From: Chromera velia
Lineage: Eukaryota; Sar; Chromeraceae
Reading direction: 5' to 3'
Length of the DNA: 17,500 nucleotides
Assembly (NCBI GenBank): GCA_018398765.1
Contig: JAHBMJ010005131.1
Coordinates: forward strand, 1-17,500
Below the pieces are notes generated by a model. That model saw only the letters and a program-made list of their open reading frames with translations. It made no database searches and had not been told where the DNA came from. Shown piece after piece: positions 1 to 8,726 of the stretch (position 1 is its first letter; the number at the start of each line of letters is the position of its first letter). The position numbers and the translations under genes are program-made.

Positions 1-816
1 ATGTACCGTCCCGATGCACACACCTTCGAACTCACGTCCGAGAGTTACCTCGAAGGCATTGACGTCGATGCAATCCCGGGGAAACTGAAGAAATCCCTGT
101 CCGAAAAAGACGTCGCTCCAGCCGAGGAGCAAGATGTGGACATGTCCCTACAGGGGGTCTATCAGGAGGCAAATGGTGTGTTGGGGTGGGCTGTTCATCT
201 CAACTGGAAGAGAGCACTCTGGTTTTCCCTCCTCAGCAAAGCAACCACCAAACCCACCGCCCGCCATCTCTCAGCAGTTAAGACAGCCATACACGGGTTG
301 AAAACCCACAGAGAGCCCTTTGTCCTTCATGGCTTGAAGGGAAGAGAACTCCATCTCGCCGGCTGTTCCGATGCCATGTGGAACCGCCCGAAGTACGAAG
401 GCAGGCAAGGGGACATGATGATGCTCAATGATGAGTCGTGGGATCTAGAACGAGATGGGCTCCAGAATGTTATCTCGTGGGACCTATCCAAGGACAAAAG
501 TAAGCACAGCTCGTCATCAATTGGTGAGTTGATTGCCGTCTGTCGTCTGATCAAACGCATCCCAAGGTGTGCATGATTCATTCGAAAGTTGTGGGGGAGA
601 GATCCGATCATTTCGATCTTTGTCAACAACGGGGTACTACATGATTGGGTCAGATCAGGGATTTTGGACACAGACACCGAGTATCAGGGGATGCTCGATT
701 ACGTCCTTCAGCAGATCCAGAAGTGGGGGGTGCGTATGCAGTGGATCACAAGACGTGCACAGCCAGCAAATTGTCTGTGCAAACCCATCTGGTTCACGGA
801 ATCAATCTACAAATGA
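1..816 (+). pseudogene. Copia-type retrotransposon polyprotein, C-terminal RNase H region, interrupted
   Basis: The reading frame is open at the left edge, so only the polyprotein C-terminus is present. What I see, in order: a stretch ending SKATTKPTARHLSAVKTAIH, which resembles the conserved segment between reverse transcriptase and RNase H in Ty1/Copia elements; GCSDAMW, matching the first RNase H acidic motif (SDA.W); VISWDLSKDKSKHSSSS followed by GELIAV, matching the SW.SKKQ..v..ST.EAE..A block; and, after the break, IFVNNGVL (usually F.DN) and QPANCLCKPI (usually QpADiLTKpl). A single in-frame TGA at 574-576 splits it, and the same frame then continues to a TGA at 814-816. The catalytic Asp of the FVDN block reads Asn here and the C-terminal HVRADxLTK-like motif has Asn for Asp, so decay beyond the stop is likely. 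RNase H would remove RNA from the RNA:DNA hybrid during reverse transcription. The family call is firm, the inactivity is inference. Confidence 0.82.
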
Positions 817-896
817 AACAACTCGCAGTTTCGCTCGATTCATGCAGTATCGATCAAGCCTGTGATCTATGAAAAGATTCACTTGCTCACCTGCTC

Positions 897-902
897 GGGG
901 GG
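897..902 (+). other. Candidate polypurine tract of the Copia element
   Basis: A run of six G lies 80 bases after the polyprotein stop and directly precedes TGAATCA, the candidate LTR start. This is the position of the plus-strand primer in LTR retrotransposons. The tract is short, so the assignment depends on the LTR call. Confidence 0.4.
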
Positions 903-910
903 TGAATCAG

Positions 911-988
911 AACGGCGCAATGCGCGCGCGATTATTTGCAAACGTGCAGAACGGCGCAATGCGTGCGCGAATATTTGCAAACGTGCAG
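911..988 (+). repeat. Two tandem 39-bp units in the candidate U3
   Basis: Units at 911-949 and 950-988 differ at two positions (a C/T in the CG-rich block and a T/A just after it). Each contains AACGGCGCAATGCG and TTTGCAAACGTGCAG. They sit just upstream of the TATA box, the usual place for LTR enhancer repeats. Confidence 0.85.
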
Positions 989-1004
989 AAATAAAATGCA
1001 TGCA

Positions 1005-1012
1005 TATAAAAG
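1005..1012 (+). promoter_or_regulatory. TATA box in candidate LTR
   Basis: TATAAAAG directly follows GCATGC (998-1003), with the tandem repeat upstream. It fits the retroelement's transcription start in U3/R. It is seen in sequence; function is inferred. Confidence 0.45.
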
Positions 1013-1301
1013 CATCTTTGAGGCAATTCAAATTGACGTTCATGTATTCGTAGTCAATGCAAGACACAAAAGCAGACAAAGACTACTCTGGGCAACTGCC
1101 AGAGGTTTTGCGTAAGAAGTAGATCTTCATGTCGATCATGTCTAGAGCGCTAGCTCTTTCTGCTATTGGAAAATTTGATGCAGTGTCAGATTATATGAGA
1201 CGCACGCGTATACAAATTCCGAACTAAATCCCGAAATTTAGCCAATAAAAGAGTTGAAAGGGCATTTAATTAACATAATGTAAGTGATCGAAAGTGATTC
1301 A

Positions 1302-2250
1302 ATAAATTGACAATAATGAGAGTAATACAAAAAAACTATGGTTTACTATTATTTACTGCATGATGATGATGATGATGTATAAGATTGAAGCCGGTGAGTC
1401 ATATAGGCTCTGGCCAACCTAGTATTTCTTACATAGATTCAATCCTTCAACCTACGCCCCACTAGAGCATTTGTATGGATCAAAGCCGGAGGGTGGCTCC
1501 ACCCCCATACAACCAGGATTAAAATCTCCCTCAGGACCCCCTGCATCGGAACAGCCTTTTAGTGGTAGGGGATGACAGGGGAAACGACTAAAAAGGGTGA
1601 TAAGGCCAAAAAGCGGAACCAAAAAAGTGATTCAAAAGAACGCGTCTATGTCAGACTGAGAAATGGCAAGGAGTGCAGTCTTTATAGGGTAGGAACCCTA
1701 TGAAACACTTCCCTGAATACTGACTCCTCAGGAAGGGCTCGGCTGCTGAGCACAGTGGGCAGTCAGCAGTAATGAAGAAATACATACAAAATCAAACGAG
1801 ATGCAAACACTTCGCTTCCCTGGAGCTGACTATACTGACTGGAGTACGTTATCTACGGTGGTCCTGTCAGTCTCTCCTATCCTTCTGTAAGACCAGAGGT
1901 CAACTCCGTGAGGCACGGTCTATTTTTTCGAGGCAGTGATATTATAAGCAAAAAACAGGAAAGCAGGACGATATTAAGAAAGAGAAAGAATTAAAAGAGA
2001 AAAGATAAAAAAAAGATGAGAGAAAAGAAGAATAGAGAGACCGCCAAAAATAAAGTCGTATGTATGCCATGTGAGTATGAGCGTCCTACTCCCCCGCGCC
2101 TGCGCAAGCTTGAGCACGTCCCGCTACGTCTTCCCCCGCACACCCATGTAAGTGTGTCATCTATGCCTCGATAGCCTGGGCCTTAGTTGGGATCGTCTGC
2201 TAGATCGTCTATCTCACGTTTTTCTCCTTGTTACATCCTCTCAACCCATC
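1302..2250. other. No gene recognised
   Basis: The first part is AT-rich. An (ATG)6 microsatellite lies at 1360-1377. A purine-rich stretch (A and G, few other bases) covers roughly 1975-2041. I see no convincing exon, RNA gene or repeat partner elsewhere in the window. Confidence 0.6.
1360..1377 (+). repeat. (ATG)6 microsatellite
   Basis: Six perfect ATG units, in noncoding AT-rich sequence. Confidence 0.9.
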
Positions 2251-2760
2251 TTATACACTCAAACGGAGAAAACAGGAAACAAACATAAACAAACCAACTA
2301 AAGATAATCGGGTCATATAAGACTTTACCGTTTGCGGAGGCAATCTGAGATTGCCCGTGCACCGGCAACAGGGTGTTTCTTGAGAAGGAGTGTGAAAACC
2401 TCTTTCACTTTCTTTTTGTTCTCGCTCACTGCCCATCCTAACTGTTGTTTCACTATCTGTTGTGCCCACACGCTCAAGTCCGACTTGGAACGTGCATCTA
2501 GCTCTTACTTCCTCCAAAAGCCTATCCATGTGTCCTCTTTCCATTTTTATCCCTTTACATTCTGTTAACTTGTGAACAACGTCATTCAATTTGCCACGTC
2601 TATGCATATCAAGGGGACAGTACTCATAGACAGACTCTACCTCCCCGTTCAAAACTCCTCCCCCATCTTCTAGTAACGGACGGGCAATCGGCTTGACATT
2701 GGCTTCTAAACAGAAGAGCCTCCTATCGAGAGCTCGAACCACTGGAACTCTCCGTCCGCC
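2251..2760 (-). CDS. Unrecognised ORF, possibly an old element or exon fragment
   Basis: A minus-strand frame is open from just after a TAG (about 2761-2763) to a stop at 2251. The translation includes VVRALDRRLFCLEANVKPIA, then LNDVVHKLTECKGIKMERGH and MDRLLEEVRARCTFQVGLER. These have mixed charged and hydrophobic residues and look coding, unlike the low-complexity shadows nearby. No ATG opens it; the earliest plausible start is GTG or an upstream splice acceptor. The last 25 residues or so turn hydrophobic and may be read-through past a donor (GTAAAG near 2330). I recognise no domain. It could be a retroelement Gag fragment, an isolated exon or chance; it is much less certain than the spliced genes. 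Confidence 0.3.
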   Translation of the reverse strand, partial: GGRRVPVVRALDRRLFCLEANVKPIARPLLEDGGGVLNGEVESVYEYCPLDMHRRGKLNDVVHKLTECKGIKMERGHMDRLLEEVRARCTFQVGLERVGTTDSETTVRMGSEREQKESERGFHTPSQETPCCRCTGNLRLPPQTVKSYMTRLSLVGLFMFVSCFLRLSV

Positions 2761-2937
2761 TAAGCCGGTCTATCCTCCCATAAAAAAATAGACTAAGCGC
2801 TGTTTTAACGGATATTCCATTTGAAAGACCGAAAGCTCCACCCCATTTAGAAAAACACCCCCATGTCCTGTCTGTCCTCCGCTACTCTGCTGGCCTAGGG
2901 CCTCTTTCTGCAGAGTTCGGGCGGTTACTACAACCAA

Positions 2938-3101
2938 ACAAATGAAACAAAAAAAAAATTATTAATCTTCATACATAATAACTATAACAAAAATAATTTT
3001 TCAATCAATTATGCCCTAGATTATGTCAGTGCTGTAGTCGAGCGTTTTATAAAATCAATACAAAAAAAAATGAAAGATTAATCTAGATATTAATGCAATA
3101 T
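2938..3101. other. AT-rich island left of the repeat element
   Basis: This is dominated by A and T with several A-runs, in sharp contrast to the flanking sequence. It ends at GCAATAT, immediately before the repeat copy at 3102. It resembles in composition the island at 8220-8470 on the other side of the element. Confidence 0.7.
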
Positions 3102-3724
3102 TGTAGAGTCCTACCCTGTGGCACTGCCCTCTGGACCCTCGTATGCGCTGTATCTGTCAGTGAATGAGCTTGCGTGCCGACGCTAGGCTCCGCCGCCACG
3201 CTTTGCTTCGTACGTATCACACACGTCGATCAAAGTTGTCGAAGTCGAATCTGACCTTCGTATTCAAGCAATATGTCACTTAAGCAACGGATAGCATCGT
3301 TTGAGTCTGATGTCTGTTTGTCATAGATCGAGAGTCTGAGAGAGAGGAACAGAAAGAGAACTGAGCAGAAACCGTGCATGATAGAATGAATCTAGCTGAT
3401 TGGAATTCTACTGGGAGATCGTGTTAGCGCTTAAACTAATATAGAGCCAAACCTCCTATAAAGTGTTGTTTGAGTTAGTGTTGCTCACATTCCTTCTCCA
3501 AATCTTCCCCAAGGTTCTTGTCCTCGCTTTACCTTCTGTCTGGACGCCACAAGGCGGCTACACAGGAGGGACAAAGCATTGTGGTGACCGCTTAGCTCGA
3601 TGAGTGTCAACTCTTGTTTTCCTTCTATGATGGAGATCAGATGTGTCCTTTTGTGCAACCGTTGAAAGCCGATTGCAACGATACAGGCACGGTTAGGCAA
3701 AGACCGTGAGTGGGGGAATTCAGC
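3102..3724 (+). repeat. Direct repeat copy 1, candidate 5' LTR
   Basis: This aligns end to end with 7500-8128 apart from one small indel block (6 bp net). A TATA-like CCTATAAAG lies near 3455 in a conserved tract. An imperfect hairpin (TGTCTGG...CGCC-ACAA-GGCG...) falls near 3538-3565. No sequence after it resembles a familiar tRNA primer-binding site. Confidence 0.85.
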
Positions 3725-5549
3725 GTCCCCTTGCATCCCAAGTTGTCTGGAGCTCTCTTTCAGATATCCCCTTCGAGTCCGATCCTGGACTTTGCCTTTG
3801 TCCTTAGGTGGAGAGCCCGAAGATCGTTAGAGGTCGCCAAAGCCGGTGGTGGAGACGTTGCCTGGTGTTGTTTGGGCTTTCGATCAAGGAGCTTAAGTTC
3901 ATCGAGACTGCCGCCTATAAGCACAGCGTATTGCCAATCCAAACGGCCAGTCAAGTACTTTTCTAATGTCTCTTGATTCTATAACTATCTCAGTCTTCCG
4001 GACGAGTGTCGGCTGATCACCTTTGCTTGTCTTTTCCTGTTGGTTGCTTGCTTGTTTGTGAGAGGCTGACCACCTTTGTGGCCTGCAAACACCTCCAGCA
4101 TGTCTGGGTCTGTCTGGACTGGTCCTTCAACAGTGTCCAAACATAGGAAGACGCCCTTCGTCTCTCCATGTATCTGCGATGCTGCCGTTTTCTTCCAAGA
4201 GTGAGCTTATCGCTTCTGGCTGTCTGCATGGCTATTGCGTGGATCGTTCGATGAGTAGCCGTTCAATCGGATGCGTGAGACTCTGCATGCATGTTAAATA
4301 GACAGAAAGGACAGGTGGTGGCATACCACATGGAACAACGCAGTGACGGCCGGTGTGCCAGCCAGGGAAGGCCTTTTGCTCTGGGATTCCGACGCGACGA
4401 GCCTGGAGTAGGAAGGAGAGGGAAGTAAGGAAAGGGTACAAAATGACATCGAGCCTGCCCTCGACGGTAAGAGAGGCAGAAGGGTTGCGGCAAACCTACT
4501 GAGAGACAGAGTAGAGCACACGGCAGCTGTTGCCTCATCTCTCGCCAGCGCCGGCACATTTTCCACTAACAGGGAAGGGAAGGGGAGGGAGAAGGGGGGG
4601 GAAAAGGGAAGAGGGGGTGAAAGCGGGGGGCAAAAGGGAAGGGAAAGGAAGGGAAGGGGAGGGAAAAAGGGGGGGAAAGAGGGGGGGAGGGGGGTTGCTT
4701 CGGGGTAGGGGGGGCGAATCGAATCGAGGCTGGCCGAGAGTATGTGAAATACTAGCGACTGAGTGTGACTGGAGCGTCTTTTGTCCAGAGTTGAGAGTTC
4801 ATGTATCGAAAGGAGCAGTAAGGGGATGAAACGGGACAGAAAGAAGAGGCGAGATAGAAACAGACTAGCAAGGCAGTCTGCAATATGTCTGGTCCCTTCG
4901 TTCCCTCTCTTTATGCAGCTACTGACACGCATAAAATATGTTTGTGCTCAACGAGATGGCCGAGCCCTTCTGTCAATGAGAACTCGAAGTCGATTGCCTA
5001 CCCCTACGTCAACTACATATGAGATGCGGGCAGAGGACTGCCTGATTGCCACCACTATGTATTTGTACCTGCGCGTGCCCACGACTGCCTGGGACTACCC
5101 TTGCGCCCCTGTATTGTAAAGCTGACTCACAGAGCATTAAAGAGGCGGACTGCGAGAATAATAAGCCGAGCGCCGCATGTGCCACACATTTGGAACTTCT
5201 GGAGCTCTTTTTGGAAGAGTGACCTTTCTTCTCTCTCAGCTTCTCTTCTTTGCGCATGACTTGGGAGTCAGACCCCTCGTGTGGCTGAAAGCACAAGCGC
5301 ACGAGGGGGCGCCTTCATTTGCTGTCTCCTTCTTGTTTCTTTCTGTTACTTTGAAACGTTTTGGGTTATCCCTGGCTTCCTTCTTAATTTAAAAAAAAGA
5401 GACTGGAAGAAGCGGAAAAAAAATGAGTAGAAGAGGAACAAAGAGAGAAGAAATCTTTGAAGAGATATCTGGTTCAACGAGAAGAGAAGAAAAAGCGAGG
5501 GGACAGCCCGTGCATGTCTCTGTGTCCTTTCTGTATCTTCTTCCTGCAG
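3725..5549. other. Element interior, no confident gene
   Basis: A minus-strand frame at 3760-3978 has coding-like composition (ETLEKYLTGRLDWQYAVLIG, then LDELKLLDRKPKQHQ) and ends in TGA, but it follows a TAG and has no good acceptor, so I leave it as a possible fragment. The polypurine tract is listed separately. The long minus-strand frame at 4294-4932 is only its Pro/Ser/Phe-rich complement. The hydrophobic plus frame at 5177-5392 is not convincing as a gene, although a pyrimidine-rich CAG acceptor sits near 5240. Confidence 0.4.
4570..4694 (+). repeat. G-rich polypurine tract
   Basis: About 125 bases are almost all A and G, with only three pyrimidines seen (near 4618, 4624 and 4631). It contains many runs of three to eight G. 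The strand asymmetry could support G-quadruplex or triplex structures. A few tens of bases on, further G-runs appear near 4702-4714. Confidence 0.9.
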
Positions 5550-5720
5550 GGGGATGCCGGTGCTTTGGAGGCCCTCTGGGTTCTCTGGGTATCGCTCCTC
5601 CCCTTTGCAGCACGGGAGTTGATGGCAGCCCTGGATGGGAGCCTTGGTGGAGCCAGCCGTCTCTACGTATATATCTGCATGAAGCCAGACGGTGTGCCGG
5701 CAGGCGTCTCCCTCCGATAG
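5550..5720 (+). CDS. Exon-like block of unknown gene
   Basis: A strong acceptor (long pyrimidine stretch ending TTCCTGCAG at 5549) is followed by an open frame beginning GDAGALEALWVLWVSLLPF, continuing AARELMAALDGSLGGAS and RLYVYICMKPDGVPAGVSLR to a TAG at 5718-5720. In this frame it would be a 56-codon terminal exon. A second frame (phase shifted by 2) is also open across the block and reaches a donor-like AG|GTCTGA at 5721, so an internal exon in that frame is equally possible. No upstream exon could be joined with confidence. I recognise no domain. It may be a captured or decayed gene fragment inside the element. Confidence 0.35.
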   Translation, partial: GDAGALEALWVLWVSLLPFAARELMAALDGSLGGASRLYVYICMKPDGVPAGVSLR

Positions 5721-7082
5721 GTCTGACCGGGTGCTGTTCATTTGTTGATGTCTGTTCTTGTGTGTTTAGTCGCTCTACGGTGTTGTTGACGATAAGTGAA
5801 CAGACGCGCACGCAAACTTTGGGAAGGAGATGAGATAGAAGAGAGCGGAGGAAGAGATGTGAATATATGATATTGTGTGTGAACATATATGTGTGTGAGC
5901 CTTTCTGCTGCCACTCTCTAGTTTCTCTATCTCTTCACGTTTTATTCGTCCTTCGGTCTGCCCGTTTACTTGCATTCGGAGAAGAAAACCGGAAAGGGAT
6001 TGCTTATAGGCGTACTATTCTGTCTGTCGCTCGCTTCCTTCCAGCAGGCCGGTCTGACAAAGAGAGAGACAAAGTGGGAGCAAGTGAAACGAAGTCGGGA
6101 AATGGAGTTCAACTTGGCTACCTCTTTCCTTCCACCGTTTCCATCTTTTTCTTTTCGATCACTTTGTCATTGGTGGTGTTCGATCTGCGTCTTTGTTTTG
6201 AGGCCACAGAGGTGTTGGAGGTGCTTTGTTTTTCTGTCTCGCTTCAAGGGAAACAAAGGCAGCATGAAAGAGAAATGAGAAGAAAAGGAAATGGTAGAAC
6301 TGCACAGGAGTTCGAAGAGTAGAGATTTGTTGGAATGAGCTTGTCTGTCCCTCTTAGAATTTTTATATCGGCCCGTCTCTGCTTTTTGATTTACCGCCTC
6401 CAGGTACCCTCTGGATTTAAATTTACTCATTTTGAGGCTTTTTGTGGGCCCTTTTCATCCCGTTTATGCGGATGGTTTAGAATATGAAGATCCGATGTGG
6501 TGGGAGTGCGTATATATGTTCGTGCATGCCTGAACTTTTGACCCGCAACTTCTTTGCTTAGCCACATGTGTCCCTCTAAGTCTGTTTGTTTGTTACTCTG
6601 TAGAAGGTCGATCGGTCTGCCCCTTTGTTTTCCCAGTTTCGGTCGTTTGCTTCTCAGAGGCTGTCTTCTCACTGTGCCTGCCTTTTCTACTGGCTACATC
6701 AAAACAAACTCTTGTCATGCAGACTGTGTTATTGAGAGTGTATATCCTTTTACTTTTGCCTCCATATAGCCGCGTTCGCTCGTCTGACTTTGCCGCATTG
6801 GTGCAAGGCCGGCGCCTTGGACGAGGAAAAAAGACAGAAGGGAAAGCAAAGCGGGAGTGAGAAGTAGAAGAGCGAAAGAGAGGGAGATGAGAATAAAAAA
6901 AGAGTAAAGTAAACGACTGCAAGCGTAATGCAGCCATGCATCGGCGTGGAGATGCATGCGTACATGTGACCGCGCAGGCCTGACTGCGCCTCACTGTGTC
7001 TTACTCTCTGTCACTCTTTCTGTCCCCCATTTCCGTCTCATTCTTTCTTTTGCGGAGATCTGAGAGGTTAATGGAAAGCTGA
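5721..7082. other. No gene recognised
   Basis: The sequence is T-rich and pyrimidine-rich on the plus strand. Isolated acceptor-like sites occur (for example CTTCCAGCAG near 6046), but no matching exon chain could be built on either strand. Two GCATGC hexamers fall near 6522 and 6951. Confidence 0.5.
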
Positions 7083-7268
7083 GGAAACGTAAGACCTTAC
7101 ATTGGGAAGCTTGTGGCCGTCAAGTGACGGGCTCTGCCATCAGGTAGAGATGCTGAGCTTCTGCAGACCCCGGGCAAGCCAACATCCCTAAAACAGGCTT
7201 TTCAAGGAAAGACCTGGCGGGTTGGCGTTGCCGGCAAGGCCGCAGTGGTGATAGTACCTTTCTGCACG
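7083..7268 (+). pseudogene. Coding-like block with an in-frame TGA, family unknown
   Basis: Between two TGA codons, one frame reads GNVRPYIGKLVAVK, a TGA at 7125-7127, then RALPSGRDAELLQTPGKPTS followed by LKQAFQGKTWRVGVAGKAAV and VIVPFCTLI before the closing TGA. Composition and codon variety look like decayed protein coding. The block is near the end of the element's interior, about 230 bases before the G-run. I cannot name a family, and a structured noncoding RNA or chance is not excluded. Confidence 0.3.
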
Positions 7269-7489
7269 TTAATCTGATTGACTTGCGTCAATGGGAGGAA
7301 ACTTTTCTGCTTGTCAGCTTCTACATCTAGATATTTTCAACTACCTCCTTAAAGATGTTTTATTAGTTGCATGGGTTTATATTGCGTCTGCATAGTTGAT
7401 CGTATCATTTTGCTCGCCTTTTTTCCCTTTCTGCGCATATTCGAATGTGTCTGACTGATCGCGGGGACGCGATTTTCTTGTTTATGGCC

Positions 7490-7499
7490 GGGGGGGATC
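7490..7499 (+). other. Candidate polypurine tract before repeat copy 2
   Basis: Seven G followed by ATC directly abut the TG that begins copy 2. It parallels the six-G run that precedes the Copia LTR at 903 and gives the element a plus-strand orientation. Confidence 0.4.
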
Positions 7500-8128
7500 T
7501 GTAGAGTCCTACCCTATAGCGCTGCCCTCTGGACCCTCGCATGCGCTGTATCTGTTAGTGAATGAGCTCGCGTGCCGATGCCAGGCTCCGCCGCCATGCT
7601 TTGCTTCGTACGTGTCGCGCGCGTCGATCAAAGTTGTTGATTTAGAAGTGGAGTCTGACCTTCGTATTCAAGCAATATGTCACTCAAGCAACGGATAGCA
7701 TCGTTTGAGTCTGATGTCTGTTTGTCATAGATCGAGAGTCTGAGAGAGAGGAACAGAAAGAGGGCTGAGCAGAAACCGTACATAATAGAATGAACCCAGC
7801 TGATTGGAATTCTACTAAGAGATCGCGTTAGTGCTTAAACTAATATAGAGCCAAACCTCCTATAAAGTGTTGCTTGAGTTCGTGTTGCTCACATTCCTTC
7901 TCCAAATCTTCCCCAGGGTTCTTGTCCTCGCTTTACCTTCTGTCTGGACGCCACAAGGCGGCTAGACAGGAGGGACAAAGCATTGTGGTGACCGCTCAGC
8001 TCGATAAGTGTCGACTCTCGTTTTCCTTCTGTGATAGAGATCAGATGTATCCTTTTGTACAACCGTTAAAAGCCGATTGCAACGATACGGGCATGGTCAG
8101 GCAAAGACCATGAGTGGGGGAATTCGGC
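7500..8128 (+). repeat. Direct repeat copy 2, candidate 3' LTR
   Basis: Roughly 92% identical to 3102-3724. I count about 45 single-base differences, of which only two are transversions (A3477/C7881 and C3561/G7965), plus one indel block. The TATA-like CCTATAAAG recurs near 7858. After 8128 the similarity to copy 1 stops abruptly. Confidence 0.85.
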
Positions 8129-8170
8129 ATTGGGGCGGGAGGCCAATCCTCCGGACATAAATCCTAATCC

Positions 8171-8219
8171 TACCTTCTGTCTGGACGCCACAAGGCGGCT
8201 AGACAGGAGGGACAAAGCA
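8171..8219 (+). repeat. 49-bp third partial copy of the repeat
   Basis: Identical to 7934-7982 of copy 2, including the G that distinguishes copy 2 from copy 1, so it derives from a copy-2-like sequence. It contains the imperfect hairpin whose arms start TGTCTGGACGCC and end GGCGGCTAGACA around an ACAA loop. Similarity ends at 8219, exactly where the AT-rich island begins. Confidence 0.9.
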
Positions 8220-8470
8220 ATATGCGATGTTATTTTAATCACTTAAAACTCAACTTAGCTTTTAAAATTCCTGTCAAATCAAATACTGAAAATAACCTCA
8301 CATTTATAAATTCATCAGTCTTTAAAATAAGAAAAACACCAATATTTCCAATGTTCTACAGCAAACGCTATCGATCAAACGTGATAAAAAATCAGAAAAT
8401 TTTCTATATTCTCTGTTTTTGTTGCCAAGTTGGACTATCAAACAGGGTTCTTGTGAACTCCTTTGTTAGC
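8220..8470. other. AT-rich island, probable 3' flank/UTR of the coiled-coil gene
   Basis: Composition changes abruptly at 8220 and returns to the genic level at about 8470. It lies directly downstream of the minus-strand gene's stop, so it should contain that gene's 3' UTR and poly(A) site; only a weak ATTAAA-type signal is visible on the minus strand near 8233-8238. A plus-strand frame crosses it and runs antisense into the last exon, which I take as non-genic. An organelle-derived insert is an alternative. Confidence 0.5.
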
Positions 8471-8485
8471 TTCATAATGTGCTTA

Positions 8486-8726
8486 TCATCCCATCATTTG
8501 CAGCCGCTGCAACTGAGGCCCGACCTCCTGCATCAGCCTGCCGTACTGCTGCTGCAGGTCTGCCAGAGGGGCGGCAGGGTCCCTATCTGCCTCTGTTGGA
8601 GACCCCCCACCCAGTCCGCCCTCTCCGCCCTGCTGTGGGTGGAGAAGAGTCTGGTGCTTCTCTGCGAACCCGCAGATGTCCGCCCAGACGCCCTCCAGAG
8701 TAGCCACCTCCTTCGCCAATCTTGCC
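8486..8726 (-). CDS. Coiled-coil gene exon 12 (stop)
   Basis: The acceptor is CTCTTTCAG. One base completes an Arg, then ARLAKEVATLEGVWADICGF, a Gly-rich loop and LADLQQQYGRLMQEVGPQLQ lead to a TGA at 8486-8488. Confidence 0.88.

Larger units (their letters stand above)
903..1301 (+). repeat. Candidate 3' LTR of the Copia element
   Basis: The segment starts TGAATCA right after the G-run and ends TGATTCA at 1301, giving a 7-bp terminal inverted repeat with TG...CA ends and a length of 399 bp, normal for Copia LTRs. It holds a tandem repeat near its start (U3-like position) and a TATA box at 1005-1012. The matching 5' LTR and the target-site duplicate lie outside the window, so the right boundary is not confirmed; a second GTGATTCA occurs further on and shows that the end motif alone is weak evidence. 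Confidence 0.5.
3102..8219 (+). mobile_element. Candidate non-autonomous LTR element bounded by two ~625-bp direct repeats
   Basis: Two direct repeats, both beginning TGTAGAGTCCTACCCT, enclose 3.8 kb. A G-run (7490-7496) followed by ATC directly precedes the second copy, as a polypurine tract precedes a 3' LTR. GCAATAT occurs just left of the first copy (3095-3101) and again at 8217-8223, a possible target-site duplicate of 4-7 bp. AT-rich sequence lies on both outer sides. No reverse transcriptase, integrase, protease or Gag is recognisable inside, so it would be a non-autonomous, LARD-like element. Against this, the right repeat is followed by 91 bp absent from the left one, so the ends do not match cleanly. 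Two independent solo insertions remain possible. Confidence 0.45.

Noticed and set aside
3102-3724. SINE or tRNA-derived repeat
   Set aside because: No A/B box pair or poly(A)/simple-repeat tail was seen; length, TG start and preceding G-run in the second copy favour an LTR.
4294-4932. 212-codon minus-strand ORF rich in Pro, Ser, Phe and Leu
   Set aside because: It is the complement of the polypurine tract, which lacks stops in many frames by composition.
5423-5833. 136-codon plus-strand ORF overlapping the exon-like block
   Set aside because: It begins in intron-like sequence before a strong acceptor; only the part after 5550 could be exon, and it is noted there as an alternative frame.
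7080-7270. A spliceosomal, 5S or other standard noncoding RNA in the conserved-looking block
   Set aside because: None of the motifs I know for U1, U2, U4, U5, 5S, SRP or RNase P RNA could be found.
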